DNA of 64,000 bases from Actinotalea lenta (GTDB taxonomy: Bacteria; Actinomycetota; Actinomycetes; Actinomycetales; Cellulomonadaceae), in NCBI RefSeq assembly GCF_030586465.1, contig NZ_JAUQYP010000002.1:62001-126000 (forward strand), given 5' to 3'. Below the pieces are notes generated by a model. That model had not been told where the DNA came from. It saw only the letters and a program-made list of their open reading frames with translations, and ran no database searches. Every line of letters starts with the position of its first letter. Positions within the stretch are counted from its first letter, which is position 1. Of the stretch, positions 8,243 to 16,464 are shown piece by piece. The position numbers and the translations under genes are program-made.

Positions 8243-8980
8243 TCACATGCTCGCTCGGATGAGGGGCACCGGGAACTGGGCTGCCCGGATCGCCGGCATG
8301 AGCTCGTCCGTGATCCCCGCGGTGAAGGCGTCGAAGTCGAACACCTTGAACAGGGCCTCCCGCCCGAACTTCGAGCTGTCCGCGACGAAGAAGGCCTGCG
8401 AGGCGATCGAGAGCATCGCGCGCTTGAGCTCGAGCTCGTAGCTGGACGTGTTGTAGATGCCGTCCTCGGTGACGGTGTCGGCGCCGAAGACCGCGACGTT
8501 GACGCGCAGGTTCTGCAGCTGCTGGACCGACGTGGGTCCCCACATGGTGTAGACGTTCGGCAGGAGCTCGCCGCCGATGAAGACGAGGTGCGCGTTCTGC
8601 TTCCGGGCGATCGCCGTGCCGATCAGCAGGTCGTTGGTGACCACCGTCAGCTGGCGGGCCTCCAGGTGCCGGGCCACCTCGAGCGTGGTCGTCCCGCTGT
8701 CCAGCAGGACGGTCTGGCCCGGGAGGATGCGCTGCGCCATCGCGCGCCCGATCGCGCGCTTCTCGGCCTGGTGCAGCGACTGCTTGAGGTCCATCGGCGC
8801 GTCGGTCTGGCGGATGGGGAGCGCGCCGCCGTGCGTCCGCTGCACGAGGTCGCGCGCCTCGAGCTCGGCGAGGGTCCGCCGCACCGTCGACTCGGTCACC
8901 TGGAAGTGCCGGGCCAGCTCCGCCACGGAGACGAAACCACGCTCCAGCAGCAGGTCCACCATCTCCGCCTGTCGCGACAC
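8243..8980 (-). CDS. DeoR/GlpR family transcriptional repressor
   Basis: A 245-residue regulator. The N-terminal winged helix has MVDLLLERGFVSVAELARHFQVTESTVRRTLAEL and the family signature L...RTHGGA. The C-terminal DeoR sensor domain has LLDSGTTTLEVARHL, TNDLLIGTAI and FIGGEL, which normally bind a phosphorylated sugar. It is divergent from the carbohydrate operon starting at 9170 and probably represses it, being released by a sugar phosphate made by one of the operon's kinases. The ligand is unknown. Confidence 0.9.
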   Translation of the reverse strand: MSRQAEMVDLLLERGFVSVAELARHFQVTESTVRRTLAELEARDLVQRTHGGALPIRQTDAPMDLKQSLHQAEKRAIGRAMAQRILPGQTVLLDSGTTTLEVARHLEARQLTVVTNDLLIGTAIARKQNAHLVFIGGELLPNVYTMWGPTSVQQLQNLRVNVAVFGADTVTEDGIYNTSSYELELKRAMLSIASQAFFVADSSKFGREALFKVFDFDAFTAGITDELMPAIRAAQFPVPLIRASM

Positions 8981-9026
8981 GGCACGGCCTCCCTTGACTG
9001 TCCGCGCACCACTCTAGCGCGCGTTG

Positions 9027-9042
9027 TGCGCGAAAACGCGCA
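9027..9042. promoter_or_regulatory. TGCGCG-AAAA-CGCGCA palindrome, candidate DeoR operator
   Basis: A perfect 6-bp inverted repeat around AAAA lies in the 189-bp divergent region between the DeoR gene and the binding-protein gene. A further partial copy (ATGCGTGCGC) follows at 9043-9052. It is suitably placed to control both directions. Binding is inferred from location only. Confidence 0.5.
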
Positions 9043-9081
9043 GATGCGTGCGCAGGCTCAAGAAAATGGTGCAGGAAACCG

Positions 9082-9110
9082 TTGACACGACGCGCGATGT
9101 CGCTCTAGCG
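9082..9110 (+). promoter_or_regulatory. Promoter of the carbohydrate ABC operon
   Basis: TTGACA at 9082-9087 is a consensus -35 box. TCTAGC at 9104-9109, after 16 bp, is a weak -10. This leaves about a 50-nt leader ending in AAGGGAG before the ATG at 9170. A consensus -35 with a poor -10 is consistent with a regulated promoter. Confidence 0.5.
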
Positions 9111-9169
9111 TCTGCTCACGTGCCGCCGCAGGCAACGGCGCAAGTGCTCAATCACAAGGGAGTGACCAC

Positions 9170-10222
9170 ATGAGGCACAGGAGACTTGCCGGTGGAGCCA
9201 TGGTCAGCGCGCTCGCGATGGCGCTCGTGGCCTGCAGCTCGGTCAACGGGGGGGACCCCGGCACCGGAAGCACGGACGGCGGATCGAGCTCGTCGGGCGG
9301 GGCCGCGGACGGCGCGTACGTCGTGGTCGTGAAGGCCACGGGCATCGGCTGGTTCGACCGCATGGAGGTCGGCGTCAACGAGTGGGCCGACGAGACCGGC
9401 ATGGACGCTCGCGAGGAGGGCCCGTCCGAGGCCACCAACGAGGGCCAGGTCGCGATCATCCAGGACCTCATCGCGCAGCAGCCGACCGCCATCTCGGTGG
9501 TCCCGAACGACCTCGCCGGCCTCGAGAGCGTGCTCAAGCAGGCCCAGGACGCGGGCATCGTCGTGGTGAGCCACGAGGCCGTGGGCATCAAGAACGTCGA
9601 CATCGACATCGAGGGCTTCGAGAACAAGGCCTACGGCGCGCAGATCATGGAGAACCTCGGCGAGTGCACCGGTGGGGAGGGCCAGTACGTCCAGTTCGTC
9701 GGGCGCCTCACCAACGGCTCGCACTCCGAGTGGGTGCAGGGCGCGTACGAGAAGCAGCAGGCCGACTTCCCTGACATGACCCGTGTCGAGGACCCGATCG
9801 AGTCCGAGGAGAACGAGGAGGTCGCCTACAACAAGGCGAAGGAGCTCCTCGCCAAGTACCCCGACATCAAGGCGTTCCAGGGCTCCGCCGGCACCGACGT
9901 CGTCGGCATCGGCCGGGCCGTCGAGGAGGCCGGCAAGACGGACAGCATCTGCGTCATGGGCACGAGCATCCCGTCGGTCGCCAAGGGCTACCTGGACAGC
10001 GGCGCCATCGACAAGATCTTCTTCTGGGACCCGGCGATGGCCGGCAAGGCGCAGCTCGCGGTCGCGAAGATCCTCGCCGAGGGCGGCACCATCGAGGAGG
10101 GTACGGACCTGGGCGTCCCCGGGTACGAGTCGCTCGTCAAGCTCGACGGGGCGGACAACGCCTACGCCGGTGACGCCGGAGTGGCGGTCGACCTGTCGAA
10201 CGTCGACCAGTACAACTTCTAG
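9170..10222 (+). CDS. Carbohydrate ABC transporter substrate-binding lipoprotein (RbsB/LsrB/RhaS class)
   Basis: A 350-residue exported lipoprotein. The signal peptide ends in the lipobox LVAC with Cys22 as the lipidation site, followed by a Ser/Gly/Asp linker. The mature part is a periplasmic-binding-protein fold of the type I sugar/autoinducer class (NDLAGLESVLKQAQDAGI, GTDVVGIGRAVEEAG, ending with LGVPGYESL as in LsrB/RhaS-like proteins). It captures the sugar outside the membrane and delivers it to the permease pair. It is the first gene of the operon and is separated from the ATPase gene by a long hairpin, fitting the usual excess of binding protein. The ligand is not predictable. Confidence 0.88.
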   Translation: MRHRRLAGGAMVSALAMALVACSSVNGGDPGTGSTDGGSSSSGGAADGAYVVVVKATGIGWFDRMEVGVNEWADETGMDAREEGPSEATNEGQVAIIQDLIAQQPTAISVVPNDLAGLESVLKQAQDAGIVVVSHEAVGIKNVDIDIEGFENKAYGAQIMENLGECTGGEGQYVQFVGRLTNGSHSEWVQGAYEKQQADFPDMTRVEDPIESEENEEVAYNKAKELLAKYPDIKAFQGSAGTDVVGIGRAVEEAGKTDSICVMGTSIPSVAKGYLDSGAIDKIFFWDPAMAGKAQLAVAKILAEGGTIEEGTDLGVPGYESLVKLDGADNAYAGDAGVAVDLSNVDQYNF

Positions 10223-10237
10223 CAGCCGCCTGCACAG

Positions 10238-10272
10238 GACCCGGGTGGGCGACGACCTCGCCCACCCGGGTC
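10238..10272 (+). terminator. Perfect 15-bp hairpin between binding-protein and ATPase genes
   Basis: GACCCGGGTGGGCGA (10238-10252) pairs perfectly with 10258-10272 around a 5-nt loop. Such intercistronic stems partly terminate transcription or protect the upstream message, giving more binding protein than transporter. Confidence 0.7.
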
Positions 10273-10296
10273 GTGTCGGATACCCGAGGGATTCCC

Positions 10297-11796
10297 ATGG
10301 CCCCGTCCGCAGCACCGGTTCTCGAGGTCCACGACGTCGTGAAGACCTACGGGGGCATCCATGCCCTCAACGGCGTCTCGTTGGAGCTCCTGCCAGGAGA
10401 GGTCCACTGCCTGGCGGGGGAGAACGGCAGCGGCAAGTCCACCCTCATCAAGATCATCAGCGGTGTCGAGAAGCCCGACTCCGGCACGGTCGTCATCAAC
10501 GGCCGCACCCACCGCCACCTCACCACCGGTGACGCGATCCGCAGCGGGATCCAGGTCATCTACCAGGACTTCTCGCTCTTCCCGAACCTGTCCGCCGCCG
10601 AGAACATCGCGATGCTGAGCGAGCTCGCGGACCGGCGCCGGATCTCGTCGCGGTCGCGCATCCGGGCGGCGGCCCGGCGGGTGGTCGAGGACCTCGGCCT
10701 CCGGCTCGACCTCGACGCCGATGTGGCCGACCTCACCGTCGCCGACCGCCAGCTGATCGCCATCTGCCGCGCGCTGGTGAACGATGCGAAGGTCCTGATC
10801 ATGGACGAACCCACGACGGCGCTCACGCACACCGAGGTCGAGCGCCTGTTCACCATCGTGCGCCGGCTCCAGGAGCGCGGGGTGGCCGTGATGTTCGTGA
10901 GCCACAAGCTCGACGAGGTGCTCGAGATCTCCCAGCGCGTCACGGTCCTGCGCAACGGTGCGCAGGTGGCCTCGGGCGCGGCCGCGGACCACACGCCGCG
11001 CACCATCGCCAAGGCGATGACCGGTCGCGAGGTCAGCGACGAGCGCCTGGTGGGCGAGGTGCCGCCGGACGCACCGGTGCTGCTCGAGCTCGACCGGCTC
11101 GGTCGCGCGGGCGGGTTCAGCGACGTGAGCTTCGCCCTGCGGGCCGGCGAGATCCTCGGGATCACCGGCCTGCTCGGCTCAGGCCGGTCGGAGATCGCCG
11201 AGGCGATCTTCGGGATCCACCCCGCCGACTCCGGCACCATCCGGGTGGCCGGGACCGAGCGGCGGATCCGGTCGATCCGGGACGCCGTCCACGCCGGCAT
11301 CGGCTACGTGCCGGAAGACCGGCTCACCCAGGGGCTCTTCCTCGACGTGTCCATCGCGGACAACATGATCGCCGCGTCGCTCGACTCCTACCGCGCCCGT
11401 GGCGGCCTGCTGGACCGGCGCCGGGTGCGCGACTCGATCGCGGACCTCTTCCGGCGGCTGCGGATCCAGGCGCCGAACGTCGGTGCCATGGTGCGCAGCC
11501 TCTCCGGGGGCAACGCGCAACGCGTCGTGCTCGCCAAGTGGCTGGACCGCAAGCCCGCCGTCCTCGTGCTCAACGGGCCCACGGTCGGCGTCGACATCGG
11601 CTCCAAGGAGGAGATCATCGCCATCCTGCGCGAGCAGGCGGCCGCGGGCATGGGCGTGATCATCATCTCCGACGACATCCCCGAGCTGGTCACGGCCTGT
11701 CACCGGATCCTCATCGTGCACGAGGGCCGGGTCGTCTCCGAGCTCACCGGCGACGAGGTCGACGCCCACGAGATCCAGCGGAGGATGGCGGCATGA
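10297..11796 (+). CDS. Sugar ABC transporter ATP-binding protein (two ATPase domains)
   Basis: About 499 residues with duplicated ABC ATPase domains, as in RbsA/MglA/LsrA. The first has Walker A GENGSGKS and Walker B VLIMDEPTTAL. The second has a degenerate P-loop GLLGSGRSE and signature LSGGNAQRVVLAKWL followed by a Walker-B-like region, VLVLNGPTVGVDIGS, in which the usual DEPT is NGPT. That D/E loss in the second domain is notable. The ATG at 10297 follows CGAGGG. The stop overlaps the first permease start (ATGA). It powers sugar uptake at the cytoplasmic face of the membrane. Confidence 0.9.
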   Translation: MAPSAAPVLEVHDVVKTYGGIHALNGVSLELLPGEVHCLAGENGSGKSTLIKIISGVEKPDSGTVVINGRTHRHLTTGDAIRSGIQVIYQDFSLFPNLSAAENIAMLSELADRRRISSRSRIRAAARRVVEDLGLRLDLDADVADLTVADRQLIAICRALVNDAKVLIMDEPTTALTHTEVERLFTIVRRLQERGVAVMFVSHKLDEVLEISQRVTVLRNGAQVASGAAADHTPRTIAKAMTGREVSDERLVGEVPPDAPVLLELDRLGRAGGFSDVSFALRAGEILGITGLLGSGRSEIAEAIFGIHPADSGTIRVAGTERRIRSIRDAVHAGIGYVPEDRLTQGLFLDVSIADNMIAASLDSYRARGGLLDRRRVRDSIADLFRRLRIQAPNVGAMVRSLSGGNAQRVVLAKWLDRKPAVLVLNGPTVGVDIGSKEEIIAILREQAAAGMGVIIISDDIPELVTACHRILIVHEGRVVSELTGDEVDAHEIQRRMAA

Positions 11797-12827
11797 GCGG
11801 CAGGCTCTCCCGGCTACGGGGCCCCAACAACGAGGGTCTGCTCGTCGCGGTGATCCTCGTGGTCGTCGTGGCGATGGCGCTGTCCAGCCCGGCCTTCTTC
11901 ACCGCCGGGACGTTCTTCGCCCTGGTCCGCAGCTCGATGGTGCCCCTGATCTTCGCCCTCGGGGTCCTCATGGTCCTGATCTCCGGCGGCATCGACGTGT
12001 CCTTCCCCGCGATCGCGATCTTCGCCGCGTACTCCACGGTCAAGTGGGTCATCGGTGCCGGCGCGGACCCGGGACCCTGGGTGATCATCGCCATCGCGAT
12101 GCTCGTGGGGGCCGTGCTCGGCCTCGTCAACGGGGTGGTCATCGCGAGGTTCCGCCTGCCGACCCTGATCGTGACGCTCGGTACCCAGAGCATCTTCAAG
12201 GGCGTGCTGATCTCCTACATCGGTTCCGTGTACATCTCGGCCGCCGACCTGCCCGACTCGGTCAACGCCCTCGCCGGGTCGCACCTGCTGGACGTGTCGG
12301 GCGGCGGCTACCTGCACTTCATGATTGTCCCGGTGGTCGTCGTGGCCGTCCTCGTCGCGCTCCTGCTGAGCCGGACCATCTTCGGGCGGAGCATCTACGC
12401 GATCGGCGGCGACACGGAGGCGGCTCGACGCGTCGGGATCGACGTCGTGCGGACCCAGGTCTGGCTGTACGTGCTGGTGGGTGCCCTGGCGGCGTTCGGC
12501 GGGATGCTCTACGTGATCCTGGGCCGCAACGCGAACCCGCAGAGCATCGTCGGCACCGAGCTCGACATCATCGCCGCGGTCGTGCTCGGGGGCGCGTCAA
12601 TCTTCGGTGGCCGTGGGTCGGTCCTCGGCACGGTCCTCGGCGTGGTCCTCGTCCAGCTCATCAACAACAACCTCGTCCTGCTCGGGATCCCCAGCACGTG
12701 GCAGCGCGCCGCCGTCGGGATCCTGCTGCTGCTCGGCGTGGGTGCCCAGGCGCTCGGCGCCCGGCGCCCGAACGGGCACTCGGTGGACGTGGAACCCCCG
12801 CTCGAGCGCGAGGAGGTGGCGGCGTGA
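11793..12827 (+). CDS. Sugar ABC transporter permease (RbsC/LsrC family)
   Basis: About 344 residues with eight to ten hydrophobic segments, e.g. LLVAVILVVVVAMAL and VPLIFALGVLMVLISGGIDVS. The conserved ISGGIDVSFPAI and the AIGGDTEAARRVGI coupling loop are typical of the family (PF02653). It forms half of the membrane channel. The start ATG overlaps the ATPase stop and its own stop overlaps the next start (GTGA), so the three genes are translationally coupled. Confidence 0.9.
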   Translation: MSGRLSRLRGPNNEGLLVAVILVVVVAMALSSPAFFTAGTFFALVRSSMVPLIFALGVLMVLISGGIDVSFPAIAIFAAYSTVKWVIGAGADPGPWVIIAIAMLVGAVLGLVNGVVIARFRLPTLIVTLGTQSIFKGVLISYIGSVYISAADLPDSVNALAGSHLLDVSGGGYLHFMIVPVVVVAVLVALLLSRTIFGRSIYAIGGDTEAARRVGIDVVRTQVWLYVLVGALAAFGGMLYVILGRNANPQSIVGTELDIIAAVVLGGASIFGGRGSVLGTVLGVVLVQLINNNLVLLGIPSTWQRAAVGILLLLGVGAQALGARRPNGHSVDVEPPLEREEVAA

Positions 12828-13915
12828 GCGAGCAGCGCAACGCCCTGCGCGACGTCAACTCCCGGGTCGAGGCGGGCTGGTCCGCCGTGCTGGAACGTGT
12901 GCACGTGGCGCACGGGGTCGGGCGGATGGCCCTGCTCCTCGTGCTGACCTTCACGTTCTTCGCGGTCCAGCGACCCGGTGTGTTCCTGAACCCCGTGAAC
13001 CTCACCAACATGGGCATCGCCGCGCCCGAGATCGGCCTGCTCTCCCTCGCGGTGATGATCGCGATGCTCACCGGCGGCATCGACCTGTCGGTGGTCGCGA
13101 TGGCCAACGGCACCGCGATCACGGTCTCCAGCCTCTACACGGCCGTCGGCGACGCGCAGGGGCAGGCGGCCGCGGAGGGCTGGGCGCCGCTCATCGTGCT
13201 CGTCGGGGTGCTCGTCGGCGTGCTGCTCGGGGCCTTCAACGGCTTCCTCGTCAGCGTCGTCGGCATCACCCCGATCCTGGCGACCCTCGGCACGATGCAG
13301 CTGTACAACGGCCTGGCGCTGGTGTGGACCGGCGGCGTGACCATCTCCGGTGCGCCGAGCGCGCTGCGGTCGATGGGCGGCACCGCCGTGGCCGGGATCC
13401 CGGTCCTCACGATCATCCTCGTGCTGTGCGCGGTCCTCCTCGCGGTGGTCATCAACCGCACGCCGATCGGCCGCAAGGTCCAGCTCCAGGGCGCCAACCC
13501 CGTGGCCGCGCGCTACTCCGGGATCAGCCCCCGGAGCACGCTGATGATGACCTACGTCATCAGCGGCCTGCTGTCCGCCGTGGCCGGGCTGCTGTTCCTG
13601 AGCCGCAACCCGTCAGCCAGCGCCGACTACGGCAGCAGCTACGTCCTGCTCGTGATCGTGATCGTGGTCCTGGGGGGCACGAACCCCGCAGGTGGCTTCG
13701 CGACCGTGCTCGGCGTCCTGCTGGCGACGCTCACGCTGCAGGTCGTGGCCAGCGGGTTCTCGGCGTTGCGGCTCTCCGCGTACGAGTACGCCATCGCGCA
13801 GGGCGTCATCCTCATCGGCGTGATGGTGCTCGACCAGGTTCGGTTCCGACGACGGCCGCTGCGCCGACGACCCGGGATGCAGGACCGCCCGGTACCCACT
13901 CCCGCCGAGAAGTAA
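12824..13915 (+). CDS. Sugar ABC transporter permease, second subunit (RbsC/LsrD family)
   Basis: About 363 residues with the same fold as its neighbour: MLTGGIDLSVVAMANGTA, GAFNGFLVSVVGITPILATLGTM, and the coupling loop LQGANPVAARYSGI. Two different permeases imply a heterodimeric channel, as in LsrC/LsrD. A roughly 37-residue hydrophilic N-terminal extension precedes the first membrane segment. It is followed 16 nt later by the DhaK-like kinase. Confidence 0.9.
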   Translation: MSEQRNALRDVNSRVEAGWSAVLERVHVAHGVGRMALLLVLTFTFFAVQRPGVFLNPVNLTNMGIAAPEIGLLSLAVMIAMLTGGIDLSVVAMANGTAITVSSLYTAVGDAQGQAAAEGWAPLIVLVGVLVGVLLGAFNGFLVSVVGITPILATLGTMQLYNGLALVWTGGVTISGAPSALRSMGGTAVAGIPVLTIILVLCAVLLAVVINRTPIGRKVQLQGANPVAARYSGISPRSTLMMTYVISGLLSAVAGLLFLSRNPSASADYGSSYVLLVIVIVVLGGTNPAGGFATVLGVLLATLTLQVVASGFSALRLSAYEYAIAQGVILIGVMVLDQVRFRRRPLRRRPGMQDRPVPTPAEK

Positions 13916-13931
13916 CGAAGGACGGAGCGTC

Positions 13932-14933
13932 ATGAAGAAGATCATCAACAAGCCCGAGGACTTCGTCGACGAGTTCGTCGAGGGCATCCTGCTCGCGCAC
14001 CCGGACCTCGTGAAGACGCCGGGCGACGACCTCCGCGTGCTCGTGCGCGCCGACGCGCCGCTGACCGGCAAGGTCGGCATCGTCACGGGTGGCGGCTCCG
14101 GACACCTGCCGCTCTTCAAGGGGTACGTCGGCAAGGGCCTGTGCTCGGGTGTCGCGATCGGCAACGTCTTCAGCTCGCCCAGCTCGGACCAGATCTTCGA
14201 AGCCACCAAGGCGGTCGACGGCGGCGCCGGCGTCCTCTACCTCTACGGCAACTACGGCGGGGACGTGTTCAACTTCGACCTCGCCGGCGACCTCGCGGAG
14301 CTCGAGGGCATCGAGACCCGCACGGTGCTGGGCCGCGACGACGTCGCGAGCCAGCCGAAGGACCGCCGGCTCGACCGGCGCGGCGTGGCAGGCATCTTCT
14401 TCGCCTACAAGGCCGCCGGCGCCGCCGCAGAGCGTGGCGACTCGCTCGACCAGGTCGCCGCCGTCGCCGAGGACGTCGTGGATCACACGGCCACCATGGG
14501 CGTGGGCCTCGCGCCGACCATCCTCCCGACGACCGGCAGGCCGAGCTTCGAGCTCCCGGACGGCGAGATGGAGATCGGCATCGGCATCCACGGGGAGCCG
14601 GGCTCCCGCCGCGGCCCGCTCGAGACCGCCGACGAGATCGCCGACCACGTGGTCGGGGCGCTCCTGGAGGACCTCGGCCTGGGCGAGGGCGCCCGGGTGG
14701 CGGTGCTCGTCAACGGGCTGGGCGCCACACCCCTCGAGGAGCTGTACCTGCTCTACCGACGGACCCACCAGATCCTCGCCGAGCGGGGCATCGAGATCGT
14801 GCGCCCGTACGTGGGCGAGTACGCGACGAGCCTCGAGATGGCCGGCGCCTCGATCTCGCTGCTCGAGCTCGACGACGCGCGGCTCCAGCTGCTCGACGCA
14901 CCCGCACTGTCCCCCTTCTTCCAGGAGCGCTGA
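13932..14933 (+). CDS. DhaK-like dihydroxyacetone/tetrulose kinase subunit
   Basis: A 333-residue DhaK-domain protein with ketose-binding GGGSGHLP (53-60) and the hemiaminal-forming His220 in GIGIHGEPG. With the DhaL-like protein it should phosphorylate a short ketose such as dihydroxyacetone or erythrulose. No DhaM phosphocarrier is nearby, so the DhaL partner may use ATP directly, as in DhaKL-type tetrulose kinases. Its place inside a sugar ABC operon points to a dedicated catabolic substrate rather than glycerol metabolism. SD GAAGGACGGAG precedes the ATG. Confidence 0.88.
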   Translation: MKKIINKPEDFVDEFVEGILLAHPDLVKTPGDDLRVLVRADAPLTGKVGIVTGGGSGHLPLFKGYVGKGLCSGVAIGNVFSSPSSDQIFEATKAVDGGAGVLYLYGNYGGDVFNFDLAGDLAELEGIETRTVLGRDDVASQPKDRRLDRRGVAGIFFAYKAAGAAAERGDSLDQVAAVAEDVVDHTATMGVGLAPTILPTTGRPSFELPDGEMEIGIGIHGEPGSRRGPLETADEIADHVVGALLEDLGLGEGARVAVLVNGLGATPLEELYLLYRRTHQILAERGIEIVRPYVGEYATSLEMAGASISLLELDDARLQLLDAPALSPFFQER

Positions 14934-14938
14934 TCCCC

Positions 14939-15562
14939 GTGCAGGGCACGAACCTCAACGAACACATCCGAGGCAGCCTCGAGATCCTCGTCGAGTCGGC
15001 GGACGAGCTGCGCGACCTCGACCAGGCGCTGGGTGACGGCGACCTCGGCATCACGATCACCGCCGGGTCCCACGCCGTCGTCGCGGAGCTCGAGAAGCTG
15101 TCGCCCACGGCGACGCCGACGGAGATCGCTCGCACGTGCGCCAAGGCGTTCGCGAGCGCCAACCCGTCGACCATGGCCGCGCTGGTGGCGGGCGCCCTGC
15201 TCAACGGGTCGCGCACGTGGGAGGGCAAGGACGAGATCGGGCTGGCCGAGGCCACCGAGTTCGTCACCGCGGCCGCGAGCAGCATCTCGCAGCGGGGCAA
15301 GAGCGAGGTGGGCGACAAGACGATCCTCGACGGCATCGCGGCGGTGGCCGAGGCCCTGCGGACGTCGTCGGACTCCACGGAAGCGACGGACGCAGCGGTG
15401 CGCGCCGCCGGACGCGCCGTCGAGGAGACCGCCGGGCTCCAGTCGCGGCGCGGTCGCGCCTCGTGGCTCCAGGAGCGCAGCATCGGCCTGCCCGACCCGG
15501 GGGCGACGGCGTTCCAGCGGCTCGTCGAGGCCTGGTCGCGCGTGTCCGCGGCCACTCACTGA
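14939..15562 (+). CDS. DhaL-like nucleotide-binding kinase subunit
   Basis: About 207 residues from the GTG at 14939, five bases after the DhaK stop. The nucleotide/Mg site LDQALGDGDLGITI (27-40) carries the three DhaL aspartates, and NPSTMAALVAGALL is also conserved. It supplies the phosphoryl donor to the DhaK-bound ketose. In PTS-type systems DhaL keeps a permanently bound ADP; in ATP-type kinases it exchanges nucleotide. The absence of DhaM supports the second mode here (inference). Confidence 0.85.
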   Translation: MQGTNLNEHIRGSLEILVESADELRDLDQALGDGDLGITITAGSHAVVAELEKLSPTATPTEIARTCAKAFASANPSTMAALVAGALLNGSRTWEGKDEIGLAEATEFVTAAASSISQRGKSEVGDKTILDGIAAVAEALRTSSDSTEATDAAVRAAGRAVEETAGLQSRRGRASWLQERSIGLPDPGATAFQRLVEAWSRVSAATH

Positions 15563-15581
15563 ACCAGCAGCACCCCAGGGG

Positions 15582-15608
15582 GCAGGGACCGCACGTGCAG
15601 GTCCCTGC
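15582..15608 (+). other. Intercistronic hairpin after dhaL-like gene
   Basis: Arms GCAGGGACC (15582-15590) and GGTCCCTGC (15600-15608) flank a 9-nt loop in the 92-nt gap before the BtpA-like gene. It could be an mRNA-stability or partial termination element. No U run is present. Confidence 0.5.
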
Positions 15609-15654
15609 CCGGGCCCTCGGGCCGCCACGACCACACGAGAGGAAGTCCGCAACG

Positions 15655-16464
15655 ATGACAACCTGGCTGAGCGAGGTCTTCGACGTCCCGAAGCCCGTGA
15701 TCGGCATGTGCCACCTGCCTGCCCTGCCGGGTGACCCGGGGTACGACGCGGCCGGCGGCATGGACAAGGTGCTGGCGCACGCCCGGCAGGAGGTCGCGGC
15801 CCTCCAGGACGGCGGCATCGACGGCATCCTCATCTCCAACGAGTTCAGCCTGCCGTACCTGACGACCACCGAGCCCATCACCGCCGTGGCGATGGCGAGG
15901 GTGATCGGCGAGATCCGGTCGGAGCTGCGGGTCCCCTTCGGGGTCAACGTCCTGTGGGACGGCGTGGCGTCGATCGACCTCGCGGTGTCGACCGGGGCGT
16001 CGTTCGTCCGGGAGGTGTTCACGGGGGTCTACGCCTCCGACTTCGGCCTGTGGAACACCGACGTCGGCAAGGCCGCCCGGCACCGGGCCAGGATGGGCGC
16101 CACGGGCGTGCGCCTGCTGTACAACATCGTCCCGGAGGCGGCCGCCTACCTGGCCGAGCGGAGCCTGGCCCAGCTCACCCGGTCGACGGTCTTCAACGGC
16201 ACCCCGGACGGCCTGTGCGTCTCCGGCCTCACCGCGGGGGCCGCGACGGACACCTCCACGCTCGCCGTCGTGAAGGAGAACGCGGGCGCCGTGCCCGTGT
16301 TCGTCAACACCGGGGTGCGCCCGGACACCGTGGCCGAGAGCCTGGAGTACGCCGACGCCGCCATCGTGGGGACGTCGCTCAAGCGTGACGGCGTGTTCGA
16401 GAACGAGGTCGACCGCGCCCGGGTCGCCGAGCTCATGGCGGTGGTGAGGGGGCTCCGGGCATGA
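15655..16464 (+). CDS. BtpA/SgcQ family protein
   Basis: A 269-residue TIM-barrel-like protein of the BtpA/SgcQ family (KPVIGMCHLPALPGDPGYD, GVNVLWDG, FVREVFTGVYASDFG, and GTSLKRDG at the phosphate-binding end). BtpA was named for photosystem I assembly in cyanobacteria, but SgcQ-type homologues sit in sugar operons of other bacteria, where they are presumed to be aldolase- or isomerase-like. Here it lies between DhaL and an FGGY kinase and overlaps the latter by 4 nt, so a catabolic role on a phosphorylated sugar is likely. The reaction is unknown. Confidence 0.8.
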   Translation: MTTWLSEVFDVPKPVIGMCHLPALPGDPGYDAAGGMDKVLAHARQEVAALQDGGIDGILISNEFSLPYLTTTEPITAVAMARVIGEIRSELRVPFGVNVLWDGVASIDLAVSTGASFVREVFTGVYASDFGLWNTDVGKAARHRARMGATGVRLLYNIVPEAAAYLAERSLAQLTRSTVFNGTPDGLCVSGLTAGAATDTSTLAVVKENAGAVPVFVNTGVRPDTVAESLEYADAAIVGTSLKRDGVFENEVDRARVAELMAVVRGLRA

